Assembly (NCBI RefSeq): GCF_009925085.1
Contig: NZ_JAABNR010000001.1
Location: 124,001-188,000 of the forward strand
Length of the DNA stretch: 64,000 nucleotides
Direction of reading: 5' to 3'
Source: Stagnihabitans tardus
Lineage (GTDB): Bacteria > Pseudomonadota > Alphaproteobacteria > Rhodobacterales > Rhodobacteraceae
The first letter of the stretch is position 1, and every line of letters starts with the position of its first letter. Of the stretch, positions 30,758 through 39,994 are shown one piece after another. The position numbers were made by a program, and so were the translations under genes. The notes below the pieces were generated by a model. That model worked only from the letters and a program-made list of their open reading frames with translations. It was not told where the DNA came from and made no database searches.

Positions 30758-32128
30758 TTACATCAGCTTGCGACGCCGAGTCACGCGGATATCGAGATCG
30801 GTGATCTTCTTGCGCAAGGTATTGCGGTTGATCCCCAGAAGATCGGCACATTTGGCCTGGTTGCCGGCGGTGGCATCAAGCGCGATCTCGATCAGGGGCA
30901 GCTCGATTTCGCGCAGGACGCGGTCATAGACGCCTGCAGGCGGAAGCTGGCCGTTGTGCAGGTCGAAATAGCGCTTCAGGTGGCGGGCCACGGATTGCGA
31001 GAGCTTTTCATTTTCGACCGCCCCGGCCTTGGCGGGCTCGGTCGGCTGCGGGCCGCCCAAAGTCGCCTCGAGCTCTGCCGCCGAAATGTCGGGCTCCGAC
31101 GAGGTCACCAGGAGCCGCTTCAGCACATTCTCCAACTGGCGCACGTTGCCGGGCCAGGGAAAGGCGCGCAGGATCGCCCGCGCCTCGGGCGTCAGGCGGC
31201 GCACGGCGCCCAGCTCGCGCTCGGCCTTGGCGAGGAAATGGTCGGTCAGAAGCGGGATATCCTCGACCCTTTCGCGCAGCGGGGGGACGTTGAAAGAGAC
31301 CCCGCCCAGGCGATAGAAGAGGTCCTTGCGCAGCTTGCCCTCTTCGACCTTGGCCGCAAGATCGGCCTGGCTGGTCGCCAGGACGCGGGGCGCGTGGTCG
31401 TCGGCCACATCCAGCATCCGCACCAGGCGCGCCTGGCCGTCCTCGTCGAAATCGGCGACCTCGTCGATCAGAAGCGTGCCGCCCTTGGCCTTGGCGACCA
31501 GTTGCGCGATGCCGTCGACGCCGCCCAAATCCGCCGCTTGCGCCACGACGAAGGGCTGCGACCGGCGGTCGCTGAAATCATGGATCGCCTTGGCGATCAG
31601 GCTCTTGCCGGTGCCCGATTCGCCGGTGATCAGGACGGGAAGGTCGGTGTTCATCACCTTGGCGACCAGCCGATAGAGCGCCTGCATCGCCCCCGTGCGC
31701 CCGACCAGCGGCAGATCGTCCCCCGGCTCGCGCGGGGGGTTGACCACGGCCGCCGCCGCCCGGCGTTTCGAATCCAGCGCCCGGGCCGAGCGTTTCATCA
31801 GGTCGGGCAGGTCGAAGGGTTTGGGCAGATAGTCGAAAGCCTCGGCCTCGGCCGCCTGGATCGCCGTCATGATCGTGTTCTGCGCCGAGATCACGATGAC
31901 CGGCAGGCCGGGCCGGATGCGGCTGATGCGCGGAAGGGCCTCGAGCCCATTGCCGTCGGGCATGATCACGTCGGAAATCACCAGGTCGCCCTTGCCCTCT
32001 TCGACCCAGCGCATCAGCGTCATCAAGGACGATGTGGCATGGACCTTGCAGCCCGCCCGGGTCAGCGCCTGGGTCAGGACCGTGCGGATCGTGCGGTCGT
32101 CATCCGCCACCAGAACCGTGCCATCCAT
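30758..32128 (-). CDS. ntrC: Nitrogen regulator NtrC (NifR1 type, no GAFTGA)
   Basis: 456-aa response regulator of the NtrBC system. The receiver has an acidic pocket and phosphoacceptor Asp53 (ISDVIMPDG). The AAA+ domain has Walker A GESGTGKS and Walker [13 protein letters not shown]. The Fis-type HTH is [25 protein letters not shown]. The segment between Walker A and B is shortened ([11 protein letters not shown]) and lacks GAFTGA. Rhodobacter capsulatus NtrC is known to lack it and to act with the housekeeping polymerase. Its ATG directly abuts the ntrB stop. Confidence 0.95.
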   Translation of the reverse strand: MDGTVLVADDDRTIRTVLTQALTRAGCKVHATSSLMTLMRWVEEGKGDLVISDVIMPDGNGLEALPRISRIRPGLPVIVISAQNTIMTAIQAAEAEAFDYLPKPFDLPDLMKRSARALDSKRRAAAAVVNPPREPGDDLPLVGRTGAMQALYRLVAKVMNTDLPVLITGESGTGKSLIAKAIHDFSDRRSQPFVVAQAADLGGVDGIAQLVAKAKGGTLLIDEVADFDEDGQARLVRMLDVADDHAPRVLATSQADLAAKVEEGKLRKDLFYRLGGVSFNVPPLRERVEDIPLLTDHFLAKAERELGAVRRLTPEARAILRAFPWPGNVRQLENVLKRLLVTSSEPDISAAELEATLGGPQPTEPAKAGAVENEKLSQSVARHLKRYFDLHNGQLPPAGVYDRVLREIELPLIEIALDATAGNQAKCADLLGINRNTLRKKITDLDIRVTRRRKLM

Positions 32129-33193
32129 TTACAACTCCTTCTTTTCCTTGGGCGCCATGGGCAGCGAGATGCGGAAGACCGTCTTGCCGGGGACAGATTC
32201 GACCCCGATCAATCCGCCATGGTCGGTGATGATTTTCGAGACCAGCGCGAGGCCAAGCCCCGTGCCATTCTCGCGGCCCGAAACGAAGGGCTCGAAGATG
32301 TCGGCGGCGATGTCGGGCGGGATGCCGGGGCCGTCGTCGATGATTTCCACCTGAAGCGGCAGGCTGGCCCCGGTGCCGTCGCGGCGGCGCAGGCGGAGGC
32401 TCAGGTCATAGAAGGTCCGCAGCCGGATGACACCGCGCCGGTCCTTCGAGGCCTCGGAGGCGTTCTTGATCAGGTTCAGGAAGACCTGCATCAGCTGATC
32501 GGCATCGGCCCAGGTGGCGGGCAGCGAGGGGTCGTAATCCTCGACGAACATCATGTGACTGCCATAGCCCATCTGGGCCGAGCGGCGGGCGCGGTCCAGG
32601 GCGTCGTGGATATTGACCGCGCGGCATTCGGGCGGGCGGACATTGCCGAAATGCTCGACCTGCTCCAGGAGCTTCACGATGCGGCGGGTTTCCTCGACGA
32701 TCAGGTCGGTCAGCTCGCGATCTTCCGCCGTAAGGCCCATCGACAGAAGCTGCGCCGCGCCGGAGATGCCCGCCAGCGGATTCTTGATCTCGTGGGCCAG
32801 CATCTCGGCCATGCCGATGGCCGACTTGGCCGCAGAGGAGGCATGGCGCGCGCGGCCGATCCGGTCGGCCATGATCCGGGGCGAGATCATCAGAAGCAGC
32901 GAGCCCGTGTCATGGATCGGCGCGATCTGGATCTGGGCCTGGACCGAGCCGCGTTCATGGGTCGCAACCTGGGCCTCGTTGATGTTGATATCGGCCTGGT
33001 TGACCCGCGCCCTGGCGCAAGAGGCCAGGATGTCGATGTCGATCGACAGTTTCTCGGTCAGCCGATGGCCGATCAGCATCCTGGCCGAGGCGTTCAGAAA
33101 GGTCTCCGCCGCCGAATTGGCATCGGTGATCAGGTCATCCTTGCCCACGAGAAGCGCAGGCATCGGCAAAGAGGCGAAGACCTGGTCAGTCAT
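32129..33193 (-). CDS. ntrB: Nitrogen sensor kinase NtrB
   Basis: 354-aa cytosolic histidine kinase/phosphatase controlling NtrC according to PII status. An N-terminal PAS domain (residues about 5-110) is followed by the H box [12 protein letters not shown] (His134), the N box NLIKNASEA, and G boxes [11 protein letters not shown] and [13 protein letters not shown]. There are no membrane segments. The start at [10 protein letters not shown] overlaps the dusB stop as ATGA; the frame upstream is open but non-conserved. The order dusB-ntrB-ntrC matches the nifR3-ntrB-ntrC operon of R. capsulatus. Confidence 0.95.
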   Translation of the reverse strand: MTDQVFASLPMPALLVGKDDLITDANSAAETFLNASARMLIGHRLTEKLSIDIDILASCARARVNQADININEAQVATHERGSVQAQIQIAPIHDTGSLLLMISPRIMADRIGRARHASSAAKSAIGMAEMLAHEIKNPLAGISGAAQLLSMGLTAEDRELTDLIVEETRRIVKLLEQVEHFGNVRPPECRAVNIHDALDRARRSAQMGYGSHMMFVEDYDPSLPATWADADQLMQVFLNLIKNASEASKDRRGVIRLRTFYDLSLRLRRRDGTGASLPLQVEIIDDGPGIPPDIAADIFEPFVSGRENGTGLGLALVSKIITDHGGLIGVESVPGKTVFRISLPMAPKEKKEL

Positions 33194-34158
33194 GCGGCGC
33201 GGGCCTCCTCGGTGAAGATCTCGGACAGGCGGGTGATGACCTCGGCGGGGTCGGTCAGGGTCAGGACCTCGTCGCGGTGATGGGGCAGGCCCGCGGCTTC
33301 CAGGTACCAGCCCAGGTGCTTGCGGGCGCAGCGCAGGCCCAATTGCAGGCCATAGAAGGCCAGCATCGCCTCGTAATGGGCGATCACCAGATCGGCGAGG
33401 TCGGCGCCTTGGGGGATGCGCGGCGGCTTTTGGCCGTAAAGCGCGGCCGCGATTTCGGCGAGCTTCCAGGGCGCGCCCTGCGCCCCGCGCCCCACCATGA
33501 CCCCATCGGCGCCGGAGTGTTCCAGGGCCATGCGGGCCTCGCTCGCCCCGGTGATGTCGCCATTGGCAATGACCGGGATCGAGACCGCCTCCTTGACCGC
33601 CCGGATCTTGGCCCAATCGGCGCGGCCCTTGTAGAACTGGCAGCGCGTGCGGCCGTGAATGGTGATCATCTGGATGCCCGCGCCCTCGGCCCGCTTGGCC
33701 AGGATATGGGCGTTGAGGCTGTCGTCATCCCAGCCAAGCCGCGTCTTCAAGGTGACCGGCACCTTGACCGCGCCCACCACCGCCTCGATCAGGGACATGG
33801 CCTGGTCGAGATCCTTGAGCAGCGCCGAGCCACAAGCCCCCGTCGTCACCCGTTTCGCCGGACAGCCCATGTTGATGTCGATGATCTGCGCGCCATTGGC
33901 CTCGACCATGCGCGCGGCCTCGGCCATCCAATGCGGCTCGCGGCCGATGAGCTGGATCGAGGCCAGGCCATGGTCCCCCATCTCGGCCCGGGCCTTCATC
34001 TCGGGGTGGTCGCGCATGACCTCTTCGCTGGCCACCATTTCGCTGACCACCAGCCCCGCGCCGAAGCCCGCCACGACCCGGCGAAAGCACAGGTCGGTGA
34101 TCCCCGCCATGGGGGCGAGAAGAACGGGGGTGGCAAGGGGATGGCTGGCAATCTGCAC
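33190..34158 (-). CDS. dusB: tRNA-dihydrouridine synthase B (NifR3)
   Basis: 322-aa flavin-dependent tRNA-dihydrouridine synthase. The TIM barrel begins [18 protein letters not shown]. The catalytic Cys is in ACGSALL, after the conserved [10 protein letters not shown] segment. FMN-contact parts are [13 protein letters not shown] and VIANGDI with [12 protein letters not shown]. The GTG at 34158 (VQIASHPL) is preferred because GAGGATCC lies upstream and homologues start there; the frame runs 29 codons further. It heads the ntrBC operon. Confidence 0.93.
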   Translation of the reverse strand: MQIASHPLATPVLLAPMAGITDLCFRRVVAGFGAGLVVSEMVASEEVMRDHPEMKARAEMGDHGLASIQLIGREPHWMAEAARMVEANGAQIIDINMGCPAKRVTTGACGSALLKDLDQAMSLIEAVVGAVKVPVTLKTRLGWDDDSLNAHILAKRAEGAGIQMITIHGRTRCQFYKGRADWAKIRAVKEAVSIPVIANGDITGASEARMALEHSGADGVMVGRGAQGAPWKLAEIAAALYGQKPPRIPQGADLADLVIAHYEAMLAFYGLQLGLRCARKHLGWYLEAAGLPHHRDEVLTLTDPAEVITRLSEIFTEEARAA

Positions 34159-34393
34159 GGGGGATCCTCGGGTTAAGCGCAATCTGCGGGGGCTTGGGGG
34201 CAGAGGCAAGGAAAGCGGGCGCATTCCTGCCTTTAAATCAGGCAATGCCTATATTTTACGCAGCACCCCGGGGCCAGCGGCATTTTCCGCGCCCTTCCTG
34301 CCCGGATAGAGGCGCATTGCGGCCCCGGGCCTCGGCTTTTGACCCCGCTGGCTTTCGCGGCTAAGTTGGCGCCGAAGCCGGGAACGAGGCCCC
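34159..34393. promoter_or_regulatory. Divergent dusB-ntrBC / ispDF promoter region
   Basis: 235 bp between divergent genes. The only A/T-rich stretch, TTTAAATCAGGCAATGCCTATATTTTACGC near 34232-34261, contains short inverted repeats (TGCCT/AGGCA) and is the likely location of promoters for one or both directions. I cannot assign exact boxes. Confidence 0.35.
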
Positions 34394-35518
34394 ATGACCA
34401 CCGCCGCCATCATCGTCGCCGCAGGACGCGGCACCCGCGCCGGAGAGGGCCTGCCCAAGCAATGGCGCCTCCTGGCGGGTCAACCCGTGGTTTCCCATGC
34501 GCTGCAAGCCTTTGCAGGCCATTTGCGGGTCCTGGTCATCCATCCCGGGGACCGCGCCCGCGCCGAGGGTCTGCCCGCCGAGCTGGTGGTCGAGGGCGGC
34601 GCCACGCGGCAGGATTCGGTCCGGGCGGCGCTGGAGGCGCTGGCGGGGCGCGGGGTGACCCGGGTCCTGATCCATGACGGCGCACGGCCCCTGGTCTCTC
34701 CTGCCCTGATCGCGCGGGTCCTGGGGGCCCTGGACAGCGCTTCGGGGGCGGCGCCCGCGCTGGCGGTGACCGATGCGCTTTGGACCGGGGCTTCGGGCCA
34801 AGTGACCGGCACGCGCGACCGGACCGGCCTTTACCGCGCCCAGACGCCCCAGGGCTTCCGCTATGACGCGATCCTCGCCGCCCACCGCGCCCATGGCGGA
34901 GGGGCGGCCGATGATGTCGAGGTCGCGCGGCAGATGGGGCTTGACGTGGCCATGGTCGAGGGCGAGGAAACCAATCTCAAGCTGACCTTTGCCGGTGATT
35001 TCGCAAGGGCCGAGGCGCTGATGGCGAAGGGGACGAGGGCGATGGATGTGCGGATGGGCAATGGCTATGACGTCCATGCCTTTTGCGAGGGCGATCATGT
35101 CTGGCTTGCGGGGGTCAGAATCCCGCATGGCCGCGGGCTCTTGGGCCATTCGGATGCCGATGTGGCGATGCACGCCCTGACCGATGCGATCTATGGCGCG
35201 CTGTCGGAGGGCGACATCGGCCGCCATTTCCCGCCCAGCGACCCGCAGTGGAAGGGCGCGGATTCGGCGATCTTCCTGGCCCATGCCATGGGCCTTGCGC
35301 GGGCGCGCGGCTTTGATCTTGGCAATTGCGACGTGACCATCGTCTGCGAGCGCCCGAAGATCGGCCCCCATGCCGGGGCGATGCAGGCCAGGCTCGCCGA
35401 GATCATGGGGGTCGATGCGACCCGGGTCAGCGTCAAGGCCACGACCTCCGAACGCCTGGGCTTCACGGGGCGCGAAGAGGGAATCGCGGCCCTGGCCACG
35501 GCGGTGCTTTTGAGCTGA
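34394..35518 (+). CDS. ispDF: Bifunctional IspD/IspF (MEP isoprenoid pathway)
   Basis: 374-aa fusion catalysing two steps of the MEP pathway. The N-terminal IspD domain (1-215) makes CDP-methylerythritol: [32 protein letters not shown] and QTPQGFRY. The C-terminal IspF domain (216-374) makes MEc[15 protein letters not shown] with metal-binding Asp and His, [21 protein letters not shown], and [22 protein letters not shown]. IspE is not fused or nearby. The fusion is common in Alphaproteobacteria. Confidence 0.96.
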   Translation: MTTAAIIVAAGRGTRAGEGLPKQWRLLAGQPVVSHALQAFAGHLRVLVIHPGDRARAEGLPAELVVEGGATRQDSVRAALEALAGRGVTRVLIHDGARPLVSPALIARVLGALDSASGAAPALAVTDALWTGASGQVTGTRDRTGLYRAQTPQGFRYDAILAAHRAHGGGAADDVEVARQMGLDVAMVEGEETNLKLTFAGDFARAEALMAKGTRAMDVRMGNGYDVHAFCEGDHVWLAGVRIPHGRGLLGHSDADVAMHALTDAIYGALSEGDIGRHFPPSDPQWKGADSAIFLAHAMGLARARGFDLGNCDVTIVCERPKIGPHAGAMQARLAEIMGVDATRVSVKATTSERLGFTGREEGIAALATAVLLS

Positions 35519-35605
35519 TCCCGCCGACTGCGCCCCCGGCGCCCAAGGCCCACCGCCGCCCCGCCGACTGTTGGCCGGTTTCTGGCTGAAGGAGTTCCCC
35601 GCGTC

Positions 35606-36184
35606 ATGGTCTATCTCGTCTCCACCGTCTTCGGGATCGGGAAGTTGCGCCCTGCCCCCGGCACCTGGGCCAGCCTGGCTTCGGTCCTGGTCGGGGTCGT
35701 CCTCTTCAAGCTCTCGTTCTGGGTTCTGCTGGCGGCCACGGTCCTGGCGACGGCCCTGGGCTTTTGGGCCTGCCGCGCGCGGCTTTCGCCCGGCGAGGAC
35801 CCCTCGGAAGTCGTGATCGACGAGGTTGCGGGCCAGTGGCTGGCCCTGCTGTTCCCGACGGCGGGCTTCACCTTCTCGGCCAATGGCGCGGCTTTCCTCG
35901 CGCGGATGCGGGAGGATTGGACCTGCGATTCGGGCGGGCTTCTGTCGCAGGCCGCCTGCCAGGTCGGCGGGGCCTTCCATGACCTGCCCTGGCCCGCCTG
36001 GGTCTTTGCCTTTGCGCTCTTCCGCCTTTTCGACATCTGGAAGCCCTGGCTGGTGGGCCGGGCCGACCGCAAGGGAACCCCGGATGGGGTGATGGAGGAC
36101 GACCTTTGGGCGGGGCTCTTCGCGGGCCTCGCCAGCGTGGTCCTGGCCGCGCTCTACCACATTCCGCTGGTGCTGATGCGCTGA
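35606..36184 (+). CDS. pgpA: Phosphatidylglycerophosphatase A
   Basis: 192-aa inner-membrane phosphatase converting phosphatidylglycerophosphate to phosphatidylglycerol. Family features are FGIGKLRPAPGTWASL at the start, VVIDEVAGQWLAL with the acidic metal site, FRLFDIWKPWLVGRADRK, and GVMEDDLWAGLFAGL at the end. There are about four hydrophobic segments. The ATG lies 11 nt from GGAG, a longer spacing than usual, but no better start is visible. It lies between ispDF and pncC on the same strand. Confidence 0.93.
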   Translation: MVYLVSTVFGIGKLRPAPGTWASLASVLVGVVLFKLSFWVLLAATVLATALGFWACRARLSPGEDPSEVVIDEVAGQWLALLFPTAGFTFSANGAAFLARMREDWTCDSGGLLSQAACQVGGAFHDLPWPAWVFAFALFRLFDIWKPWLVGRADRKGTPDGVMEDDLWAGLFAGLASVVLAALYHIPLVLMR

Positions 36185-36244
36185 CACCTTGCCCCGCGAC
36201 ATTCAAGGCCCCGAGAGGCCGGCCCTCCAGAGCGAGACCTTTCC

Positions 36245-36718
36245 ATGACGCCAACCGACCCCCTGTCCCTGCTTGCCGCCGCCCGAGCCCGGGGCTGGCG
36301 CATCGCCACGGCCGAAAGCTGCACCGGGGGCCTGGTGGCCGTGGCCCTGACCGATATCCCGGGCTCGTCGGATGTCTTCGACCGGGGCTTCGTCACCTAT
36401 TCCAACGCCGCCAAGATCGAGATGCTGGGCGTTCTGGCGGCCACGCTTGCCGCCCATGGCGCCGTGTCCGAACCCGTCGCCCGCGAGATGGCAGAGGGCG
36501 CGCGTCGGCAGTCGGGCGCCGATCTCGCGGTCTCGATCACCGGCATCGCGGGCCCCGGCGGCTCCGAGTTCAAGCCCGAGGGCCGCGTCTGCTTCGGTCT
36601 CGCGACCCCGGCGGGCACCGCGACCGAGACGCTGGACTTCGGCCCCCAGGGTCGCGCGCAGGTCCGCAGCCTTGCCCGCGACCACGCGCTCGGCCTTCTG
36701 GCCCGCGCCCTGTCCTGA
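36245..36718 (+). CDS. pncC: CinA C-terminal domain, nicotinamide-nucleotide amidase
   Basis: 157-aa stand-alone CinA C-terminal domain, which in characterised members deamidates NMN to nicotinate mononucleotide for pyridine nucleotide recycling. Motifs are TAESCTGGLVAVALTDIPGSS, RGFVTYSNAAKIEMLGV and SITGIAGPGGSEFKPEGRVCFG. There is no N-terminal CinA domain. It lies 60 bp after pgpA and is followed by a repeat-filled 481-bp gap. Confidence 0.92.
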   Translation: MTPTDPLSLLAAARARGWRIATAESCTGGLVAVALTDIPGSSDVFDRGFVTYSNAAKIEMLGVLAATLAAHGAVSEPVAREMAEGARRQSGADLAVSITGIAGPGGSEFKPEGRVCFGLATPAGTATETLDFGPQGRAQVRSLARDHALGLLARALS

Positions 36719-37199
36719 CCTCACCGCCGAGGCTTCCGCTTGGAAATATCCCGCGAGAGGTCTGGAGAGGGGTCGCACCCCTCTCCAGCGGGGGTCGGGG
36801 GGCTGGCCCCCCGCGTCCTCCCCCCAGGCACCGCCCCCAAACTCCACCCCAAACGCGAGAGGTCTGGAGAGGGGTCGCACCCCTCTCCAGCGGGGGTCGG
36901 GGGGCTGGCCCCCCGCGTCCTCCCCACAGGCACCGCCCCCAAACTCCACCCCAAACGCGAGAGGTCTGGAGAGGGGTCGCACCCCTCTCCAGCGGGGGTC
37001 GGGGGGCTGGCCCCCCGCGTCCTCCCCCAGGCACCGCGCTTCCCATTTCGCCCGCAAAAGGTCATCCTCACCCGCATTCCGCCCATTTTTGCATCACATC
37101 GCAAATCGCCCGCATTTTCACCCCATCTGGCGCGCAAAGCCCATTTCCAAGGCAGCCCGGAATCGGCACCCCATCCCAGTCCCTGCGAACGGAGCCGCC
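36719..37199. repeat. 102-bp tandem repeat array upstream of amtB
   Basis: 481 bp without a gene. After a degenerate box at 36737-36756, a 102-bp unit is repeated nearly perfectly at 36753, 36855 and 36957; the third copy ends near 37045. Each unit holds a 12-bp perfect stem (CTGGAGAGGGGT and its complement, 3-nt loop), a second GGGGGG/CCCCCC hairpin and a short linker. The last 150 bp before amtB (37046-37199) must contain its promoter. It includes TTTGCATCACATCGCAAA at 37088-37105, an imperfect inverted repeat. Confidence 0.85.
37088..37105. promoter_or_regulatory. Possible operator upstream of amtB
   Basis: TTTGC and GCAAA separated by 8 nt, about 95 bp before the amtB start, in the only A/T-rich stretch of the upstream region. 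It does not match the CGCC-N9-GGCG-type NtrC site I know from R. capsulatus, so assignment to NtrC is not supported. Confidence 0.25.
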
Positions 37200-38387
37200 A
37201 TGACCCCCGAGATCAACCCGGCCGACACGGCCTTCATCCTGATCGCCACCGCCCTTGTCCTCTTCATGACCCTGCCCGGCCTTGCCATGTTCTACGGCGG
37301 CCTCGTCCGGGCGCGGAACGTGCTCTCGGTCTTCACCCAGACCTTTGCCATCGCGGCGCTGATGTCGGTCCTGTGGCTCGCGATCGGCTATTCCCTGGCC
37401 TTCACCCCGGGACCCTGGATCGGAGACCTCTCGCGCGTCATGCTCCTCGGCCTCGACGCCAACACGGCCAAGGGCAACCTGCCCGAGATCCTGTTCTTCG
37501 CCTACCAGATGACCTTCGCCGTCATCACCCCCGCGCTGATCCTCGGCGCCTGGGTCGAGCGCGCGGGCTTCGCTTTTACGCTGCTCTTCACTGGGCTCTG
37601 GATGGTGCTGGTCTATGTGCCCGTGGCGCACTGGATCTGGGGCGGGGGCTTCCTGTCGGACGGCGGGATCTTCGGCGAGACCGGGGTGCGCGACTTTGCC
37701 GGCGGGATCGTGGTGCATGAGACGGCGGGCCTCGCCGCGCTGATCGTCGCAGCCCTCCTCGGGCCGCGCCGCAGCAAGACCACGCCGCCGCATAGCCCCG
37801 GCATGGTGATGATCGGCGCGGGCATGCTCTGGGTCGGCTGGTTCGGCTTCAACGGCGGCTCGGCGCTCGCCGCCAATGGCCAGGCCGCCATGGCGATCAC
37901 CGTGACGCATCTCTCGGCCGCCGCCGCCACCCTCTCCTGGGCGCTCTGGGAGCGCATCAAGTTCGGCCGCGTCTCGACCATCGGCGTGGTGACGGGGACG
38001 GTGGCGGGCCTGGCCTCGATCACCCCGGCCTCGGGCTATGTCACGCCCTGGGAGGCCCTGGTGATCGGCGCTGTCGCGGGGGTTCTCTGCCAAGAGGCGG
38101 TGATCGTGGTCAAGCAACGCTGGAAGATCGACGACACGCTCGATGTCTTTGGCGTCCATGGCGTCGGCGGGATCTTCGGCACGGTCATGGTCGCGGTCTT
38201 TGGCGCAGGCACCTGGGCCGCGCAGCTCGGCGGCCTGGTCGTGGTCGGCCTCTGGACCGCCGCAGTGACCTTTGCCCTGGTGAAGCTCTGCGCCGCCCTG
38301 ACCCGCTTCCGCGTCGACGCCGAGACCGAGGTCAACGGCCTCGACCTCTCCGTCCATGGCGAACGTGCCTACGAGATGAACTCCTGA
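37200..38387 (+). CDS. amtB: Ammonium transporter AmtB
   Basis: 395-aa trimeric ammonium channel with 11 predicted membrane segments. The pore residues are present: Asp165 and the first pore His173 (DFAGGIVVHETAGL), and the second pore His near residue 323 (VFGVHGVGGIFGT). The start is ATG after CGGAGCCGCC; the longer open frame to 36372 crosses the repeat array and is not coding. There is no glnK next to it, unlike the usual glnK-amtB operon, and no cleavable signal peptide. Confidence 0.95.
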   Translation: MTPEINPADTAFILIATALVLFMTLPGLAMFYGGLVRARNVLSVFTQTFAIAALMSVLWLAIGYSLAFTPGPWIGDLSRVMLLGLDANTAKGNLPEILFFAYQMTFAVITPALILGAWVERAGFAFTLLFTGLWMVLVYVPVAHWIWGGGFLSDGGIFGETGVRDFAGGIVVHETAGLAALIVAALLGPRRSKTTPPHSPGMVMIGAGMLWVGWFGFNGGSALAANGQAAMAITVTHLSAAAATLSWALWERIKFGRVSTIGVVTGTVAGLASITPASGYVTPWEALVIGAVAGVLCQEAVIVVKQRWKIDDTLDVFGVHGVGGIFGTVMVAVFGAGTWAAQLGGLVVVGLWTAAVTFALVKLCAALTRFRVDAETEVNGLDLSVHGERAYEMNS

Positions 38388-38661
38388 GCCGGGAGGGCGC
38401 GGCGTTCCCCCCCTTGGGGGCGCCCCCCAGTGCGCCGGGCCGCCAGGCCCGCGCCCCCGCCGGGGCCGCCGCGCGGGCCGAGCCGAAGGCGAGGCCCCTC
38501 CCTCTCGGCAAGCGCCCCCCTTCAAGGAGAGACGCACCCGTCTCCCCGCGTAGCCCGGGGTATACCCCGGGTCTCCGCCCCGCAGCTTGCCCACCCTTAC
38601 AGCATAAGGCCACCCACTTACCCCGTAAGCAGACGGCCTTGCACTGTATAATCCTCAGCCC
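38388..38661. repeat. Convergent intergenic repeats after amtB
   Basis: 274 bp between convergent genes. It holds a GC module GGGCCGAGCCGAAGGCGAGG at 38463-38498, a GAGACG/CGTCTC stem-loop at 38529-38544 and an 18-bp perfect palindrome CCCGGGGTATACCCCGGG at 38554-38571. No dispersed ATATTT box is present in this gap. It probably terminates both genes. Confidence 0.6.
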
Positions 38662-39321
38662 TCAGCCACCGAGGACCTGCCGGATGAAGCCCAGCATCTG
38701 CGCCAGCCCGTCTTGCGCAATGCCATGGCCCGTCCCCTCCATCACATGGCCATAGGTCGGAAAGCCGTTCTCGACCAAGGCATTGCAGGCCTCGGCCATC
38801 GAGGCGAAGGGCACGACCTCGTCCTCGTCGCCATGCATGACCAGGAAGGGCGGCTTCGATACCGCCACGGCCAGACCCGGCGGATGCAGAAGCTGCCCCG
38901 AGATCGCCACGACCGCCGCCACCGGCGCCTCCCGCATCGGGATCGCGTTGAAGGACAGCATGGCGCCCTGTGAAAAGCCCACCACGACGACCCGATCCGC
39001 GCCGATCCCCTCGTAACCCGCGCGCTGGTCGATGAAAGCGTTCAGATCCTCGGAGGAGGCCGCAAGCCCGGCCCGCGCCCGCTCCTCAGATGTCCCGTCG
39101 AACCGGGGGATGCCGAACCACTGGCGGCCAAAGGGCGCGCCGGGGATGGCTTCGGGCGCATCGGGCGCCACGAAGGCGGTGTCGGGCAGGTGATCGCCCA
39201 AGACATCGCCGAGGCTCAGAAGGTCGGACCCATCCGCCCCATAGCCATGGACAAAGACCACCAGGCTCTTCGCCTGGCCATTGGCCGCCGCCTTGCGGCC
39301 GAATCGCAATATCCTGCTCAC
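38662..39321 (-). CDS. Alpha/beta-hydrolase, phospholipase/carboxylesterase family
   Basis: 219-aa cytosolic serine hydrolase of the phospholipase/carboxylesterase family. The oxyanion region is VVFVHGYGADGSDL, the nucleophile elbow VVGFSQGAML with catalytic Ser, the acid MHGDEDEVVPF, and the base GTGHGI. There is no signal peptide. The start is GTG (VSRILRFGRK) in a GTGA overlap with the stop of the glycosylase gene, so the genes are coupled. The natural ester substrate is unknown. Confidence 0.88.
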   Translation of the reverse strand: MSRILRFGRKAAANGQAKSLVVFVHGYGADGSDLLSLGDVLGDHLPDTAFVAPDAPEAIPGAPFGRQWFGIPRFDGTSEERARAGLAASSEDLNAFIDQRAGYEGIGADRVVVVGFSQGAMLSFNAIPMREAPVAAVVAISGQLLHPPGLAVAVSKPPFLVMHGDEDEVVPFASMAEACNALVENGFPTYGHVMEGTGHGIAQDGLAQMLGFIRQVLGG

Positions 39322-39941
39322 CTGATGCCCTCGCGCTGGTTGACGGCGCGGTAGTAAGCCCAGAGCGCGCGGGCCGCAACCGCTGCCCAAGGGCTCCAGG
39401 CCCGGGCCATCTCGGCAAGCTCCGCCGCTTTCGGCCGCGCCTCCAGCCCATAGGCCACCCGCGCCGCCTCTTGCAGCGCCAGATCGCCCGAGGCGAGCAC
39501 ATCCGCCCTTCCCAGGGCGAACATCGCATAGATCTCCGCCGTCCAGGGCCCGACCCCGGGGAGCGCCACCAGCCGCGCGATGACCTGGTCGTCGGGCATG
39601 TCGCGCAAGGCCGCCCAATCCACCCCCGCCCGCGCCACGGCCAGGGCATAGCGCGCTTTCGGCCGCGAGAGGCCAAGCGCCCGAAGCGCCTCCTCCTCGG
39701 CCGCAGCCACCGCCCCTTCCTCCACCATCCCCGCCGCCTGAAGCCGCCCCCAGATCGCCGCAGCCGAAGCGGTCGAGACCTGCTGGCCCACGATCGCATC
39801 GAGGATCGCGCCAAACCCATCCGGACGCCTGCGCAGGGGCAAGGGCCCGACCCGCGCCAGGACCCCCGCCATCACCGGGCAAGCGCGGGCCAGCCACTCC
39901 GCCCCCTCGGCCAGGTCCTCCGGCCCCTGAATGATCCTCAT
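39318..39941 (-). CDS. DNA-3-methyladenine glycosylase (AlkA-like, HhH-GPD)
   Basis: 207-aa base-excision repair glycosylase. It has the HhH-GPD fold with DAIVGQQVSTASAAAIWGRL, the helix-hairpin-helix LVALPGVGPWTAEIYAMFALG, and the catalytic Asp in VLASGDLALQEAA. The N-terminal AlkA domain of E. coli is absent, as in the shorter bacterial members. There are no iron-sulfur cysteines, which argues against endonuclease III or MutY. It is cotranscribed with the esterase and divergent from an MFS gene. Confidence 0.9.
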   Translation of the reverse strand: MRIIQGPEDLAEGAEWLARACPVMAGVLARVGPLPLRRRPDGFGAILDAIVGQQVSTASAAAIWGRLQAAGMVEEGAVAAAEEEALRALGLSRPKARYALAVARAGVDWAALRDMPDDQVIARLVALPGVGPWTAEIYAMFALGRADVLASGDLALQEAARVAYGLEARPKAAELAEMARAWSPWAAVAARALWAYYRAVNQREGIR

Positions 39942-39994
39942 GTCCCCCCCTCAGCCCCTTGTGGTGCGGAGAATGTCGTTCTACGCCTGTCCCC

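Noticed and set aside
36753-37045. Tandem array as a CRISPR
   Set aside because: The whole 102-bp unit is repeated without variable spacers, and no cas genes are present.
36372-37199. Long N-terminal extension of amtB through the tandem repeats
   Set aside because: The frame runs antisense-like through pncC in another frame and through non-coding repeats. AmtB homology starts at 37200, where a ribosome site is present.
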